A stretch of 64,000 nucleotides of DNA from Sphingobacterium sp. PCS056 (GTDB lineage Bacteria > Bacteroidota > Bacteroidia > Sphingobacteriales > Sphingobacteriaceae): positions 4,340,001 through 4,404,000 of the forward strand of contig NZ_CP096883.1 of NCBI RefSeq assembly GCF_023273895.1. The letters are read 5' to 3'. The first letter of the stretch is position 1, and every line of letters starts with the position of its first letter. Below the pieces are notes generated by a model, which did no database searches, was not told the DNA's origin, and saw nothing but the letters and a program-made list of their open reading frames with translations. The position numbers and the translations under genes are program-made. Positions 8,616 through 17,871 of this stretch are shown piece after piece.

Positions 8616-9662
8616 CTACCTCAATGCAATTCCATTTGCTTTTAACATGGTTTTAAATTTAGGATTGCGAATATACTGGTTAAAAGCGTGGCTTTCCATT
8701 CCTGAAAAATCAGTTTTATCAATGCAAGTATAATGTTTGATCAATTCGTTGTAGACATCATCTTTGTACCCTAAATCCGTTGGTGTTAATTTATCCGCAA
8801 GAAATCCAACAAATTTCTTGAGCATCTTGTCGGTATTATTCGTGGTAATATGAATTTTTTTAATTTGAGGACTAAATGAACAGAAAGAATCATTACCCAT
8901 TTCATTTGATTTAAAATCTATCAATCCAATTGCTGGTGCTAACATAATACATGTAATACGATTTTGGTTTTCTGATAAGCTACTTGCTTTTTCTACATCA
9001 ACATTATGAACTTCCTTAATTTCTTTAATAAATTTCTCATTAAAAGATGGCTTACTCAACGCGCTGAGCACTACAGATGCTCCACGACTATGTGAAATAA
9101 TATAAATATCTTTATTAGATATCGCATTTAACACCCTTCGTAAACCAAACTCACCTGCCATTTGGCTGAAAGATGTGGCCGTAAACCAAACTTTGACTCC
9201 TGCAAAAGGATTTGTAATGGACAATCCATCCCAGTAAAAACGTATGATCTCGTCTTCCTGAGCATTAATCTTAATCAGCTTTTGGATGTAACCATAACTC
9301 TCATTTACTTCTTGATTGGTAGCATTAAATCCATGAACAAAAATAAAAATACGTTTCTTTGATTTCACATGCTCCTTGAGTTCTTTTAGTTTTTTAACTT
9401 CAAATCCATTCAGTTCATCTACAATTCCTCTGTCTGTCGCTATTTTCATCAATGAATAGGCTTCTCTTTTTCCATTCTGCGGAGGATTTCCATAAGATTT
9501 TCGCCAATTATCAGGATAAAAATTTCCATTCTGGTCTACAAATGAATTTGAGATATTGGGTTTTACGAATGAATTAGGTTTCTGCGAAATAGGCACATTG
9601 TGGATAATACCACAAGAAGAACAAAATATGAGTATGATTAAATAGCGCAAGTTTGAATTCAT
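8616..9662 (-). CDS. Alpha/beta hydrolase lipoprotein (DUF900-like)
   Basis: 348 residues with an N-terminal hydrophobic segment and Cys in CSSCGI near residue 17, consistent with a lipoprotein signal. The core has IFIFVHGFNATNQEV (oxyanion region) and IYIISHSRGASVVLSAL, with the likely nucleophile Ser in SHSRG, as in DUF900-type serine hydrolases. FYWDG follows the first motif, also typical. Substrate unknown. It is convergent with the oxygenase operon (5 nt between stops) and has its own promoter region upstream. Confidence 0.75.
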   Translation of the reverse strand: MNSNLRYLIILIFCSSCGIIHNVPISQKPNSFVKPNISNSFVDQNGNFYPDNWRKSYGNPPQNGKREAYSLMKIATDRGIVDELNGFEVKKLKELKEHVKSKKRIFIFVHGFNATNQEVNESYGYIQKLIKINAQEDEIIRFYWDGLSITNPFAGVKVWFTATSFSQMAGEFGLRRVLNAISNKDIYIISHSRGASVVLSALSKPSFNEKFIKEIKEVHNVDVEKASSLSENQNRITCIMLAPAIGLIDFKSNEMGNDSFCSFSPQIKKIHITTNNTDKMLKKFVGFLADKLTPTDLGYKDDVYNELIKHYTCIDKTDFSGMESHAFNQYIRNPKFKTMLKANGIALR

Positions 9663-9920
9663 ATATCTTTGAAATATAGTTAAACTAAAAATAGTGGAAA
9701 TTATTGATAGAACGTCACCATCACCTAATTGTTTTATCTTGCTAATGATAAAAGTATTGTAAATAATATCAATTACAATACTTTAATTATATTTCGCTGC
9801 AAAATCGTGGCTATATACTAAATCTCGGCACTATGTTTGGTAAAGAAATAATTCAGAAAAAACTATCCTTTAAGAAGTTAAGATTTTCTGATATGTCATC
9901 GTTTTAATCAGCCATGTTTT

Positions 9921-10961
9921 ATGAAGTATTTCTCTGTCGAAAAAAAATTACAATTTACTATTTTTATATGTCTCCTATTTATTTCTTGTCAAAATGGGCA
10001 ACCTAAAAATAGTCCCCAAAAAGATACTACTGCAGATTCATTGGCAGCGTCGAAAAAGAAAGCAGAGCAAATAGCGAAAGCTGAACCAAAGACCGCAGAA
10101 GACATCAAGATCACCAAAGAGTTACAATATACAAAGTATACATTGGAAGATACTTATCCATATAAAGATACTGTACGGCAATTTCAATGGGATAAAATAA
10201 AAGAAAAATTAGCCTTTATTGAAAATTTTCAAGATGGAGAGTCGATCTATGGAGTTTTGCAAAATTATCAAAACTCGAATGGTGAGGCACCAACAATTCC
10301 TAATTTTAAAAGAGATTCTTACAAGCGCGTTGCCGATTCTTTAGGAACGGAGCGCTATCAAGCAAGTCCATTATATCGTATAGGGGAAACAAAATTACCT
10401 GCTATATATGGTAAAGATGGATGGCTAGTCAAGCTACAAAGTAGTGACACCCTAAAACGTATAAAAGTTGAGGGTGTATCTTTTAATGGAACTTGGGAAG
10501 TGCCAAAAAGATATGTTAAAATAATTGGAGATTCGGTCAAATTTGACCAAGTAGCGGTTGTAGATGTTACAAACCAAAATATTTGTACACTGGATAAAAC
10601 AGAAAAAGGATGGGTAGTACGCAGCATGAATCCTGCTACAACAGGCCGTCACAAGCCTCCTCATGCACAAGAAACACCTACAGGTATATTTGTGCTTCAA
10701 CAGCATAAATCTAAAATGTTTTATTTTAAAGATGGTACAAAGAGTATAGAGGGATATGCGCCATATGCAAGCCGTTTTACGGCCGGAGCTTATATACACG
10801 GGGTTCCTGTTAATAATCCTAATGGAAAAATAACAGAATATAGCTCTACTTTAGGTACCATTCCTCGTTCACATATGTGTGTCAGAAATGCGTCATCGCA
10901 TGCACAATTTGTTTATAAAAGGTCAAAAGACTTTCAAACATTGGTGATAGTTATTGATTAA
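9921..10961 (+). CDS. L,D-transpeptidase (YkuD family) lipoprotein
   Basis: 346 residues. The N-terminus ends in LLFISCQNG, a lipobox, so it is likely membrane-anchored in the periplasm. The C-terminal YkuD domain shows PPHAQETPTGIFVLQQHK, then AYIHGVPVNN (catalytic His region) and RSHMCVRNASSHAQFVY, where the active-site Cys sits in S-H-M-C-V-R. The usual motif is SHGCxR, so a Met replaces the Gly. The enzymes make 3-3 peptidoglycan cross-links or attach proteins to the wall. A second, different L,D-transpeptidase gene follows 91 nt downstream. Confidence 0.87.
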   Translation: MKYFSVEKKLQFTIFICLLFISCQNGQPKNSPQKDTTADSLAASKKKAEQIAKAEPKTAEDIKITKELQYTKYTLEDTYPYKDTVRQFQWDKIKEKLAFIENFQDGESIYGVLQNYQNSNGEAPTIPNFKRDSYKRVADSLGTERYQASPLYRIGETKLPAIYGKDGWLVKLQSSDTLKRIKVEGVSFNGTWEVPKRYVKIIGDSVKFDQVAVVDVTNQNICTLDKTEKGWVVRSMNPATTGRHKPPHAQETPTGIFVLQQHKSKMFYFKDGTKSIEGYAPYASRFTAGAYIHGVPVNNPNGKITEYSSTLGTIPRSHMCVRNASSHAQFVYKRSKDFQTLVIVID

Positions 10962-11052
10962 CAATAATTAATAAACTGATTAACAATTTTTTACACTTTT
11001 TAACTATCTTTAGTTCTTAGATTTGTATTTGAAAAACAATTAAGGATAAGAT

Positions 11053-11814
11053 ATGGAGAAATTAGTGTTCATTTTATTTATGGGTTTATATGCGGCAGTA
11101 TTCTCAGAATCAAAAAATACAGTAGCGCCAGAAATTCATAAAAAACAAATTGAAATTAAAAAAGAACTATCGAAGGTAGATTCACTCTACCAAAGCATGA
11201 ATCTGAAGGATGTGGTGAACTATAAAGCATTCGCAGAAGCAATGGAAGGTTATCAATTACTACCGGCTAAAAACAAAGATATATTATCAATAATTGATTT
11301 TACATTGGCATCAACAGAAAAAAGACTTGTTGTATTAGATATTAAGAACGAAAAAGTCCTTTTTCATTCCCTTGTTTCGCACGGTAAAAATAGCGGAAGC
11401 AATTACGCTACTTCTTTCTCAAATACTCCCGAATCTTACCAAAGCTCACTTGGTTTTTATGTAACGGAGAATACTTATCAAGGTGAAAATGGATATTCTC
11501 TAGTGCTAAATGGATTGGAAGAGGGGTTCAATGACAAGGCTAAATCAAGAGCTGTAGTGGTGCATGGAGCAGATTATGTAAACACAGGTATCGTAAGTGC
11601 GTTGGGTCGATTAGGACGCAGCTATGGCTGTCCTGCCTTACCCAGAGAATTAAGCAAACCTATTATCAACACCATCAAGGATGGTACGCTGTTATTTATA
11701 TACGCGGACAATGAAGAGTACTTTGCAAAATCAAAAGTCTTAAATCATCGCAATGCGCTCATGGCACATTACGAAAAAGATATGGCTGATCGTCAATTTG
11801 GAACGTTAAATTAA
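11053..11814 (+). CDS. Murein L,D-transpeptidase, YkuD_2 type, exported
   Basis: 253 residues with a short N-terminal hydrophobic stretch (FILFMGLYAAVFS) that may serve as a signal peptide. The catalytic part shows VVVHGADYVN and GRSYGCPALPRELSKPII; the Cys in SYGCPAL is the expected nucleophile of the YkuD_2 family. This differs from the SHxC motif of the neighbouring enzyme. An AAGGATAAG ribosome-binding site precedes the ATG. A strong terminator follows directly. Confidence 0.87.
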   Translation: MEKLVFILFMGLYAAVFSESKNTVAPEIHKKQIEIKKELSKVDSLYQSMNLKDVVNYKAFAEAMEGYQLLPAKNKDILSIIDFTLASTEKRLVVLDIKNEKVLFHSLVSHGKNSGSNYATSFSNTPESYQSSLGFYVTENTYQGENGYSLVLNGLEEGFNDKAKSRAVVVHGADYVNTGIVSALGRLGRSYGCPALPRELSKPIINTIKDGTLLFIYADNEEYFAKSKVLNHRNALMAHYEKDMADRQFGTLN

Positions 11815-11815
11815 T

Positions 11816-11850
11816 AAAAAAGCTCTCAAGTAAATCTTGAGAGCTTTTTT
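11816..11850. terminator. Intrinsic terminator, probably bidirectional
   Basis: AGCTCTCAAG (11821-11830) pairs with CTTGAGAGCT (11836-11845) around a 5-nt loop. It has a T run on the right and an A run on the left, placed between convergent genes. Confidence 0.9.
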
Positions 11851-11940
11851 ATTAATTACCGTAAGGTAAAGTTGCATGTAGAGACTGACTCCATCTTCAA
11901 ATGCGTTAATTCTTAATATATGATTGATGATACATCTCTT

Positions 11941-13404
11941 CTATAATTTTTCCTGATCCCAAAAATCTGCGTTTTTAATGCCCAATTCCCTTGCACTAAA
12001 TTTTGGATTCAACTCCCCTCTATTTCGTTTCATTTTATAGTCTTTCCAAACCTTTAATGCTGTTTTGCTCATCAATAATATAGCAATCAAATTGACATAA
12101 GCCATTAGACCGACCCCAATATCTCCAATTGCCCAAGCAATCTCAGCCGTTTTTACAGATCCATAATATACCGCACCTAAAAATACCACTCGTAAAACCC
12201 AAGTAATTGTAGGATTTACCTTATTTGAAAAGATATAGGACAAATTAGTTTCTGCATAATAGTAATAGGCCATTACTGTAGTAAATGCAAAGAAGAATAG
12301 TGCTATTGCGACAAAGCCATTACCTATCAAAGGAAAATGGTGCGATACTGCTGCTTGTGTAAAAGCTGTATAATTTACTCCAGGTATATGTTCTGAAATA
12401 AACCCCATCAGTTGGCCAGCACCATCAAATTGCCCCACATTATACTGATTGGTAAATAAAATCATGAGCCCTGTGGCTGTACAAACAAATAGAGTATCGA
12501 CATATACTGAGAATGCTTGCACCAATCCCTGTTGTGCTGGATGACTCACTTCTGCTGCTGCGGCAGCATGTGGGGCAGTGCCCTGTCCAGCTTCATTGGA
12601 ATAAATACCTCTCTTAACTCCCCAAGCTATGGCCATACCGACCACTCCTCCAAATGTAGCATTCACACTAAAAGCAGAGCTGAAGATTAAACCAAAAACA
12701 TCGAATATCTGGGTATAATTTAAAGCAATGATCACTAAAGCCATTAATATATAAGCTCCTGCCATAAACGGCACAACAAGCTCAGCAACACGTCCGATAC
12801 GCTGTACACCACCAAAAATGATAACAGCAAGTAAAATTACTACTCCTATGCCTGTGTATGCTACAGGTATCTCAAATGCGTTGTGCATGGAAGATGCAAT
12901 GGCATTACTCTGCACACCTGGTAATAAAAAACCAGTACTTGCAATTGTTATAATAGCAAATAAAACAGCATACCATTTTACACCGAGACATTTTTCGATA
13001 TAATAAGCCGGACCTCCTTTAAATTCACCACCGACCTGCTGTTTATATACCTGCGCTAAGGTAGACTCAACAAACGCTGACGCAGCACCTAAAAATGCAA
13101 TGGCCCACATCCAAAAGATAGCACCTGGACCGCCCATATATATAGCTGTGGCAACTCCGATAATATTTCCGGTACCCACACGACCTGAAATAGCCAGTGC
13201 AAAAGCCTGGAAGGAAGAAATACCTTCGTCGGTTTGTTTCTTTTGAAACAACAAACGCAACATATCTTTGATATAGGTCAGTTGAAGAAATCCGGTACGT
13301 ATGGAGAAAAACAAACCCGTCAATAAGCATAAATAAATAAAAATATCACTCCATACAAGGTCAGAGGCTATTTTCACAACATTTTCAAAATAATTTTCCG
13401 TCAT
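11941..13404 (-). CDS. Alanine/glycine:cation symporter (AGCS family)
   Basis: 487-residue inner-membrane sodium- or proton-coupled amino-acid carrier. Family hallmarks are SSFQAFALAISGRVGTGNIIGVATAI near residue 65, FKGGPAYYIEKCLG near 127, and GVKRGIYSNEAGQGTAPHAAAAAE near 265, which is the AGCS signature. About 11 TM helices are visible. It is monocistronic: terminators flank both ends. Alanine or glycine is the usual substrate, but the sequence does not settle it. Confidence 0.93.
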   Translation of the reverse strand: MTENYFENVVKIASDLVWSDIFIYLCLLTGLFFSIRTGFLQLTYIKDMLRLLFQKKQTDEGISSFQAFALAISGRVGTGNIIGVATAIYMGGPGAIFWMWAIAFLGAASAFVESTLAQVYKQQVGGEFKGGPAYYIEKCLGVKWYAVLFAIITIASTGFLLPGVQSNAIASSMHNAFEIPVAYTGIGVVILLAVIIFGGVQRIGRVAELVVPFMAGAYILMALVIIALNYTQIFDVFGLIFSSAFSVNATFGGVVGMAIAWGVKRGIYSNEAGQGTAPHAAAAAEVSHPAQQGLVQAFSVYVDTLFVCTATGLMILFTNQYNVGQFDGAGQLMGFISEHIPGVNYTAFTQAAVSHHFPLIGNGFVAIALFFFAFTTVMAYYYYAETNLSYIFSNKVNPTITWVLRVVFLGAVYYGSVKTAEIAWAIGDIGVGLMAYVNLIAILLMSKTALKVWKDYKMKRNRGELNPKFSARELGIKNADFWDQEKL

Positions 13405-13502
13405 AATTTAAGGTTTTGCTAATTACTAGCGTTTAATTCATATTTCAAGTTCTGAAAATATAAATTTTTATTCAGGATGATGCAAAAAACATTTCAGAAA
13501 AT

Positions 13503-13538
13503 AAAAAAAAGCCAGACTAATCAAAATTAATCTGGCTT
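13503..13538 (-). terminator. Intrinsic terminator after the UbiA-type gene
   Basis: GCCAGACTAA and TTAATCTGGC form a stem with one mismatch. On the minus strand it is followed by a run of eight T, just past the prenyltransferase stop. Confidence 0.8.
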
Positions 13539-13575
13539 TAAGTGATCTATGCAGTGTAACGCTACACCATATCAA

Positions 13576-14424
13576 TTATAGAACAATATCGAGCAAATAG
13601 AAAATAGCAAATATCACCGATGCGATACCATTTGTTGTCATAAAAGCACGATCAACACGACTCAAATCAGTAGGACTCACAATTCGATGTTGATAGATCA
13701 GTAAAGATCCGTAAAAGACAACACCTATATAATAAAAACAGCCTACTTCCATATACAATATCGGTAGTAGGACGAATATAAATGAACATATGTGTAAAAT
13801 TTCAGAGAACCTTAAAGCTCCTTTTGTACCTAGCAATACAGGAATAGAGTTCAACTTATTTAGACGGTCAAATTCCTCATCTTGTAATGCGTAAATAATA
13901 TCAAATCCACTTACCCAACACAACACTGCCAGTCCATAAAGTACGGGTACAATATGAAATTGTCCTGTAACTACTAAATAAGCACCGACAGGAGCTAAAC
14001 CTAATCCTAACCCAAGCACCAAATGACATAATGAAGTAACACGTTTAGTATAAGAGTAAAACAGCACAACAAATAAAGCAATAGGTGATAACATAAAGCA
14101 CAAACTATTGATAAAATAGGTCGCAATTACAAAAATCAAGCAGTTCGTGATGGTAAATAGTAGTGCACCATGTGCAGAAATTCTACCAGCTGGAATATCA
14201 CGCATTGCTGTTCTAGGGTTAATTGCATCAATATCCCTATCTAAGTAACGATTGAACGCCATGGCTGCATTCCTTGCTGTAACCATACAAATAAGCATAA
14301 GTAATAACAGCTTCCAATCAAAAGTATGATTGGTTGTATGGATTGCTAAGAAAAAACCAATAATGGCAAATGGCAATGCGAAAATACTATGCGCAAACAA
14401 TACTAAGGATAAATATTTCTTCAT
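13576..14424 (-). CDS. UbiA-type polyprenyltransferase
   Basis: 282-residue membrane prenyltransferase. The two Asp-rich magnesium/diphosphate motifs are present: NRYLDRDIDAINPRTAMRDI (near residue 58) and DIIYALQDEEFDRLN (near residue 174). Eight or nine TM helices are expected. The sequence resembles the 4-hydroxybenzoate prenyltransferase-like group that in quinone-less or menaquinone-only bacteria is often named MqnP. No other menaquinone genes are nearby, so the aromatic acceptor is uncertain. It lies 3 nt downstream of engB and is co-transcribed with it. Confidence 0.85.
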   Translation of the reverse strand: MKKYLSLVLFAHSIFALPFAIIGFFLAIHTTNHTFDWKLLLLMLICMVTARNAAMAFNRYLDRDIDAINPRTAMRDIPAGRISAHGALLFTITNCLIFVIATYFINSLCFMLSPIALFVVLFYSYTKRVTSLCHLVLGLGLGLAPVGAYLVVTGQFHIVPVLYGLAVLCWVSGFDIIYALQDEEFDRLNKLNSIPVLLGTKGALRFSEILHICSFIFVLLPILYMEVGCFYYIGVVFYGSLLIYQHRIVSPTDLSRVDRAFMTTNGIASVIFAIFYLLDIVL

Positions 14425-14427
14425 AAA

Positions 14428-15129
14428 CTATTCCTCTTCGTCAGCATGACGATATCTATCAAGATCGACGTCACCGTATTTATCCTCATCATCATATCCC
14501 TCTTGATCAATATCTGAAGTCACCTCAGGCAAAACAAATCGCGTATTGATATCAGCGATAGTATCCAATATAGCATCACAACCTGATTTCACTTCTGCAG
14601 AAGTTAAGAAACATTTGGGGATCTCTTCAAACCATTCCGACAAAGCTTTTCTAAATTTTGACATATTCACATCAGATTTCACATGGGATTGTTTATCTGC
14701 TTTGGTAAATACGAGCATAAAGGGCAAGCCCTTCTCACCTAACCAATAACAAAATTCAAGATCTATTTTCTGTGGTTCATGGCGGCTATCGATCAAAACA
14801 AAAATACATTGCAAATTATCGCGATGGGTCAAATAACGGCGAATAAATTTCTCCCAAGCTTCACGATTAGTTTTCGAAGTCTTAGCAAAACCATAACCAG
14901 GCAAATCCACTAAAAACCAATCATCATTGATAATAAAATGGTTTATAAGTTGCGTTTTACCGGGTTTTTGAGACGTTTTAGCTAAACCTTTTTTACCAAC
15001 CATAGCATTGATTAGTGATGATTTACCCACATTGGAACGACCAATAAAAGCATACTCTGGTAGTTTGCCTTCCGGCAATTTATCAACTCGTGTATTACTA
15101 CAGATGAATTCGGCTTTTTTAATTTGCAT
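14428..15129 (-). CDS. engB: Ribosome biogenesis GTPase EngB (YihA/YsxC)
   Basis: GTPase needed for 50S subunit assembly. The 233-residue protein has all G motifs: G1 GRSNVGKSS near residue 30, G3 DLPGYG near 75, G4 TKAD near 142 and G5 TSAE near 177. It carries an acidic C-terminal tail rich in Asp, Glu and Tyr beyond the usual end of the domain, about 30 residues. A promoter with both consensus boxes ends only 4 nt upstream of the ATG, suggesting a very short or absent leader. The UbiA-type gene follows. Confidence 0.95.
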   Translation of the reverse strand: MQIKKAEFICSNTRVDKLPEGKLPEYAFIGRSNVGKSSLINAMVGKKGLAKTSQKPGKTQLINHFIINDDWFLVDLPGYGFAKTSKTNREAWEKFIRRYLTHRDNLQCIFVLIDSRHEPQKIDLEFCYWLGEKGLPFMLVFTKADKQSHVKSDVNMSKFRKALSEWFEEIPKCFLTSAEVKSGCDAILDTIADINTRFVLPEVTSDIDQEGYDDEDKYGDVDLDRYRHADEEE

Positions 15130-15133
15130 CTTG

Positions 15134-15165
15134 CAAAGGTAGCATAAAACTCTCCTTCTGACAAA
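15134..15165 (-). promoter_or_regulatory. Promoter of engB, possibly giving a leaderless mRNA
   Basis: On the minus strand TTTG (15162-15165) is 20 nt from TACCTTTG (15134-15141), matching the Bacteroidota consensus. Only CAAG separates the -7 box from the engB ATG at 15127-15129, so transcription would begin at or next to the start codon. Confidence 0.7.
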
Positions 15166-15397
15166 TTCAACTCAGATCCAAATTTATAAAAACGATAAAG
15201 TAAATAAAAGTGTAACATTTCATGCGGACTGTTTACTAACTTTAAAAATACTCATGTTAAGCACATGTAACTGATTAGCTAACTGATACACATTATCGAG
15301 AAATAGGATGAGTATCATCAACTATCAAAAAACAGCAAGAGTACACTACAAAGCCGTTACAAAATATATAACACATAAGAATTAACCAAAATAAAAC

Positions 15398-16339
15398 ATG
15401 CTTTTAGAAATCAAAAATGTCGTAAAAGACTATGCGAGTCATAGAGCCTTGGATCATGTATCTCTTAATATTCCAAGAGGAAAAATATTTGGACTTTTAG
15501 GTCCCAATGGTGCAGGAAAAACATCATTGATCAGAATCATCAATCAAATAACTGGTCCAGATTCTGGAGAAATTATTTTCGATGGTGAGCCATTAGCGCC
15601 TAAACATATTGGACGTATAGGCTATCTTCCTGAGGAAAGAGGACTTTATAAGAAGATGAAAATAGGTGAACAAATTCTTTACTTAGCTCAATTAAAAGGT
15701 CTGAATAAGAAAGAAGCAACTGATCGAATTAATTATTGGTTTGAAAAACTAGACATTTTGTCATGGTGGGATAAACGAGTAGAAGATCTCAGTAAAGGCA
15801 TGCAACAAAAAGTACAATTTATCGCCACTGTACTTCATCAACCTGATCTGATTATCTTGGACGAACCGTTCTCTGGATTTGATCCCGTCAATGCTAACCT
15901 AATCAAAGATGAAATCATCGAATTGAACAAAAAAGGTGCTACAATCATCTTTTCGACACATCGTATGGAATCTGTCGAAGAACTTTGCGATCATATCGCT
16001 TTGATAAACCGTTCGAAGAAAATACTAGATGGCAACATTAACGACATTAAAAACAAATATAAAAATCAAACCTATAAAATAGAATTACAGTCTTTAGCTG
16101 ATGAAAAATTAATCCATATAGAAAATCTATACGAATTAAAATATTTAGAACAAATTGAAAATAAGACAAATATAACAATAAAGATAAACAAAGACATTAA
16201 CATAAATCAAGTATTACAAAGTCTCCTACCATTAGCCGAGATCCATCAAGTATTAGAGATCGTTCCGTCAATTAATGACATTTTCATCGAGCAGGTTACC
16301 CTATCCAATAATTCTAAAAAAGAAATCGATCATGCATAA
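15398..16339 (+). CDS. ABC transporter ATP-binding protein (NatA-like, DUF4162 C-terminus)
   Basis: 313-residue ATPase subunit of an ABC-2 type exporter. Walker A GPNGAGKTSLIRI (near residue 35), signature LSKGMQQKVQFIATVLH (near 131), Walker B DLIILDEPFSGFDP (near 152) and the switch His in STHRME (near 187) are all present. The last 90 or so residues match the DUF4162 accessory region. The stop overlaps the permease start by 8 nt, so the two are coupled. The substrate is unknown; NatAB-type and related sodium or drug exporters are the closest group. Confidence 0.92.
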   Translation: MLLEIKNVVKDYASHRALDHVSLNIPRGKIFGLLGPNGAGKTSLIRIINQITGPDSGEIIFDGEPLAPKHIGRIGYLPEERGLYKKMKIGEQILYLAQLKGLNKKEATDRINYWFEKLDILSWWDKRVEDLSKGMQQKVQFIATVLHQPDLIILDEPFSGFDPVNANLIKDEIIELNKKGATIIFSTHRMESVEELCDHIALINRSKKILDGNINDIKNKYKNQTYKIELQSLADEKLIHIENLYELKYLEQIENKTNITIKINKDININQVLQSLLPLAEIHQVLEIVPSINDIFIEQVTLSNNSKKEIDHA

Positions 16340-17639
16340 AATATTACTCATTATCCAACGCGAATACTTTTCACGTGTCAAAAAGAAATCATTCCTATTG
16401 ATGACATTTCTGGTTCCCCTATTTTTCATCGCTTTATACGGTGGAATATTTTATTTGACAAAGAAAAGTTTCAAAGATGCCCATGCTCATGTTTACATTC
16501 TGGATCAACATGGTGACTTTGCTTCCCAATTGAAAAGTGACCCCAACATAACGTTCACTGTAAGTGACCGCTCGCTAAAAGATTTGAAAATACAAATCAA
16601 AGACGATGAGCAAAACAGCTCCATTCTGGTTATTCCAAAAAACATCTACCAGAAATCTGACATTGAGCTCATTTCTGCTGATAAAGCAAATATTACAATC
16701 CAAAACTCCATCGCTCGCCAGCTCGAAGGTATCATCCGACTAACGGAATACAAAAAACTGGGCATTGACCCTCAAGTACTAGTTTCTGTACAACCGCATA
16801 TAAACGTCAATGCCAAAGAATTGACTGAAGACGGGGAAGAGAAAAACAGCAACACAGGTATCGCTATGGGTATCGGTGTAGGGCTAGCAATATTAGTTTA
16901 CCTTTCGCTATTTCTTTATGGCGTTCAAGTGATGCGGGGTGTCATTGAAGAAAAAAGTAACCGTATCATCGAAGTCATTATCTCATCGGTCAAACCTTTC
17001 CAGTTGATGATGGGCAAAATCATCGGCATTGGTATGGTGGGACTTACCCAATTCCTACTTTGGATTATACTTACAGGTGGATTAATCTTTTTAGCTACTA
17101 ATCTGCTAAATAAAGAAGCTGTAGAACAGGCGGCAATGCAGCAAGGCAGTATGGCGAATATGCAGCAAACAACAGGCTCTGGATTTGGTTTCGGCATATT
17201 GCAACATCTCGATTCAGTTAACGTCACAGAGATCATTATTTGTTTCTTCCTGTTCTTCCTTGCAGGTTACTTACTCTATAGCGCTATCTTTGCCGCAGTT
17301 GGTTCAGCTGTAGATAGTGAGACAGAAGCCAATCAATTCACCATGCCCATCACAATGCCTTTATTGCTAACTTATGTGTTATCGTTTGGTGTCATTATCA
17401 ATGATCCTAATGGCCCTATAGCAACATGGTTAAGCTTCATACCCTTCACCTCCCCTATTGCCATGTTGGTGCGTATACCATTTGGAGTGCCGACTTGGCA
17501 GATCGCTGTGTCATTAATCATTTTGATTCTTACTTTTTTGCTCGTAACTTGGTTAGCAGCCAAAATATACCGAGTTGGTATTCTGATTTATGGTAAAAAA
17601 GCAAATTATAAAGAGATTATGAAGTGGATGAAATATTAG
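16332..17639 (+). CDS. ABC transporter permease (NatB-like, ABC-2 type)
   Basis: 435-residue membrane subunit. TM1 is near residues 22-44, a periplasmic domain of about 140 residues follows, then five TM helices from residue 175 on. The segment RGVIEEKSNRIIEVIISSVKPFQLMMGKIIGIG is characteristic of the NatB/YhaP family. I chose the ATG at 16332, which overlaps the end of the ATPase gene in the ATGCATAA junction; an upstream ATG at 16275 in the same frame lies well inside the ATPase gene and is unlikely. Confidence 0.92.
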   Translation: MHKILLIIQREYFSRVKKKSFLLMTFLVPLFFIALYGGIFYLTKKSFKDAHAHVYILDQHGDFASQLKSDPNITFTVSDRSLKDLKIQIKDDEQNSSILVIPKNIYQKSDIELISADKANITIQNSIARQLEGIIRLTEYKKLGIDPQVLVSVQPHINVNAKELTEDGEEKNSNTGIAMGIGVGLAILVYLSLFLYGVQVMRGVIEEKSNRIIEVIISSVKPFQLMMGKIIGIGMVGLTQFLLWIILTGGLIFLATNLLNKEAVEQAAMQQGSMANMQQTTGSGFGFGILQHLDSVNVTEIIICFFLFFLAGYLLYSAIFAAVGSAVDSETEANQFTMPITMPLLLTYVLSFGVIINDPNGPIATWLSFIPFTSPIAMLVRIPFGVPTWQIAVSLIILILTFLLVTWLAAKIYRVGILIYGKKANYKEIMKWMKY

Positions 17640-17657
17640 TACACTTTAGCCTCTAAT

Positions 17658-17696
17658 AAAACAGTTCTTTTCAGTCAAAAAAAGAACTGTTTTATT
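17658..17696 (+). terminator. Intrinsic terminator after the ABC operon
   Basis: AAAACAGTTCTTTT is repeated in inverted form as AAAAGAACTGTTTT after a short loop, followed by TTATT. Confidence 0.8.
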
Positions 17697-17707
17697 CAAA
17701 AAAACTA

Positions 17708-17788
17708 TTTACCGAGTATTTTCATATGTCTTTTCTCTTTACCGAGGCCTCCCCCCCTTTTACCGAGTTTACCAGACCATTTACCTGA
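17708..17788 (+). repeat. Iterated TTTACC(GAG) motif
   Basis: TTTACCGAG occurs at 17708, 17738 and 17759. Degenerate forms follow at 17768 (TTTACCAG) and 17780 (TTTACCTGA). A run of seven C lies between the second and third copies. The cluster sits between a terminator and the promoter region of the NTF2-like gene. Function unknown; a protein binding site is possible. Confidence 0.5.
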
Positions 17789-17817
17789 TTGCCGTTCATA
17801 CTTTTAGTTGACGTATC

Positions 17818-17825
17818 TATTTTTG
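17818..17825 (+). promoter_or_regulatory. Putative -7 box of the NTF2-like gene
   Basis: TATTTTTG matches TAnnTTTG and lies 46 nt upstream of the ATG. No clear TTTG box is seen at the -33 position. Confidence 0.45.
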
Positions 17826-17871
17826 ATTTAACAAAAGAAAAACTTTAATCAAGAATCTAAAACTAAAAACC

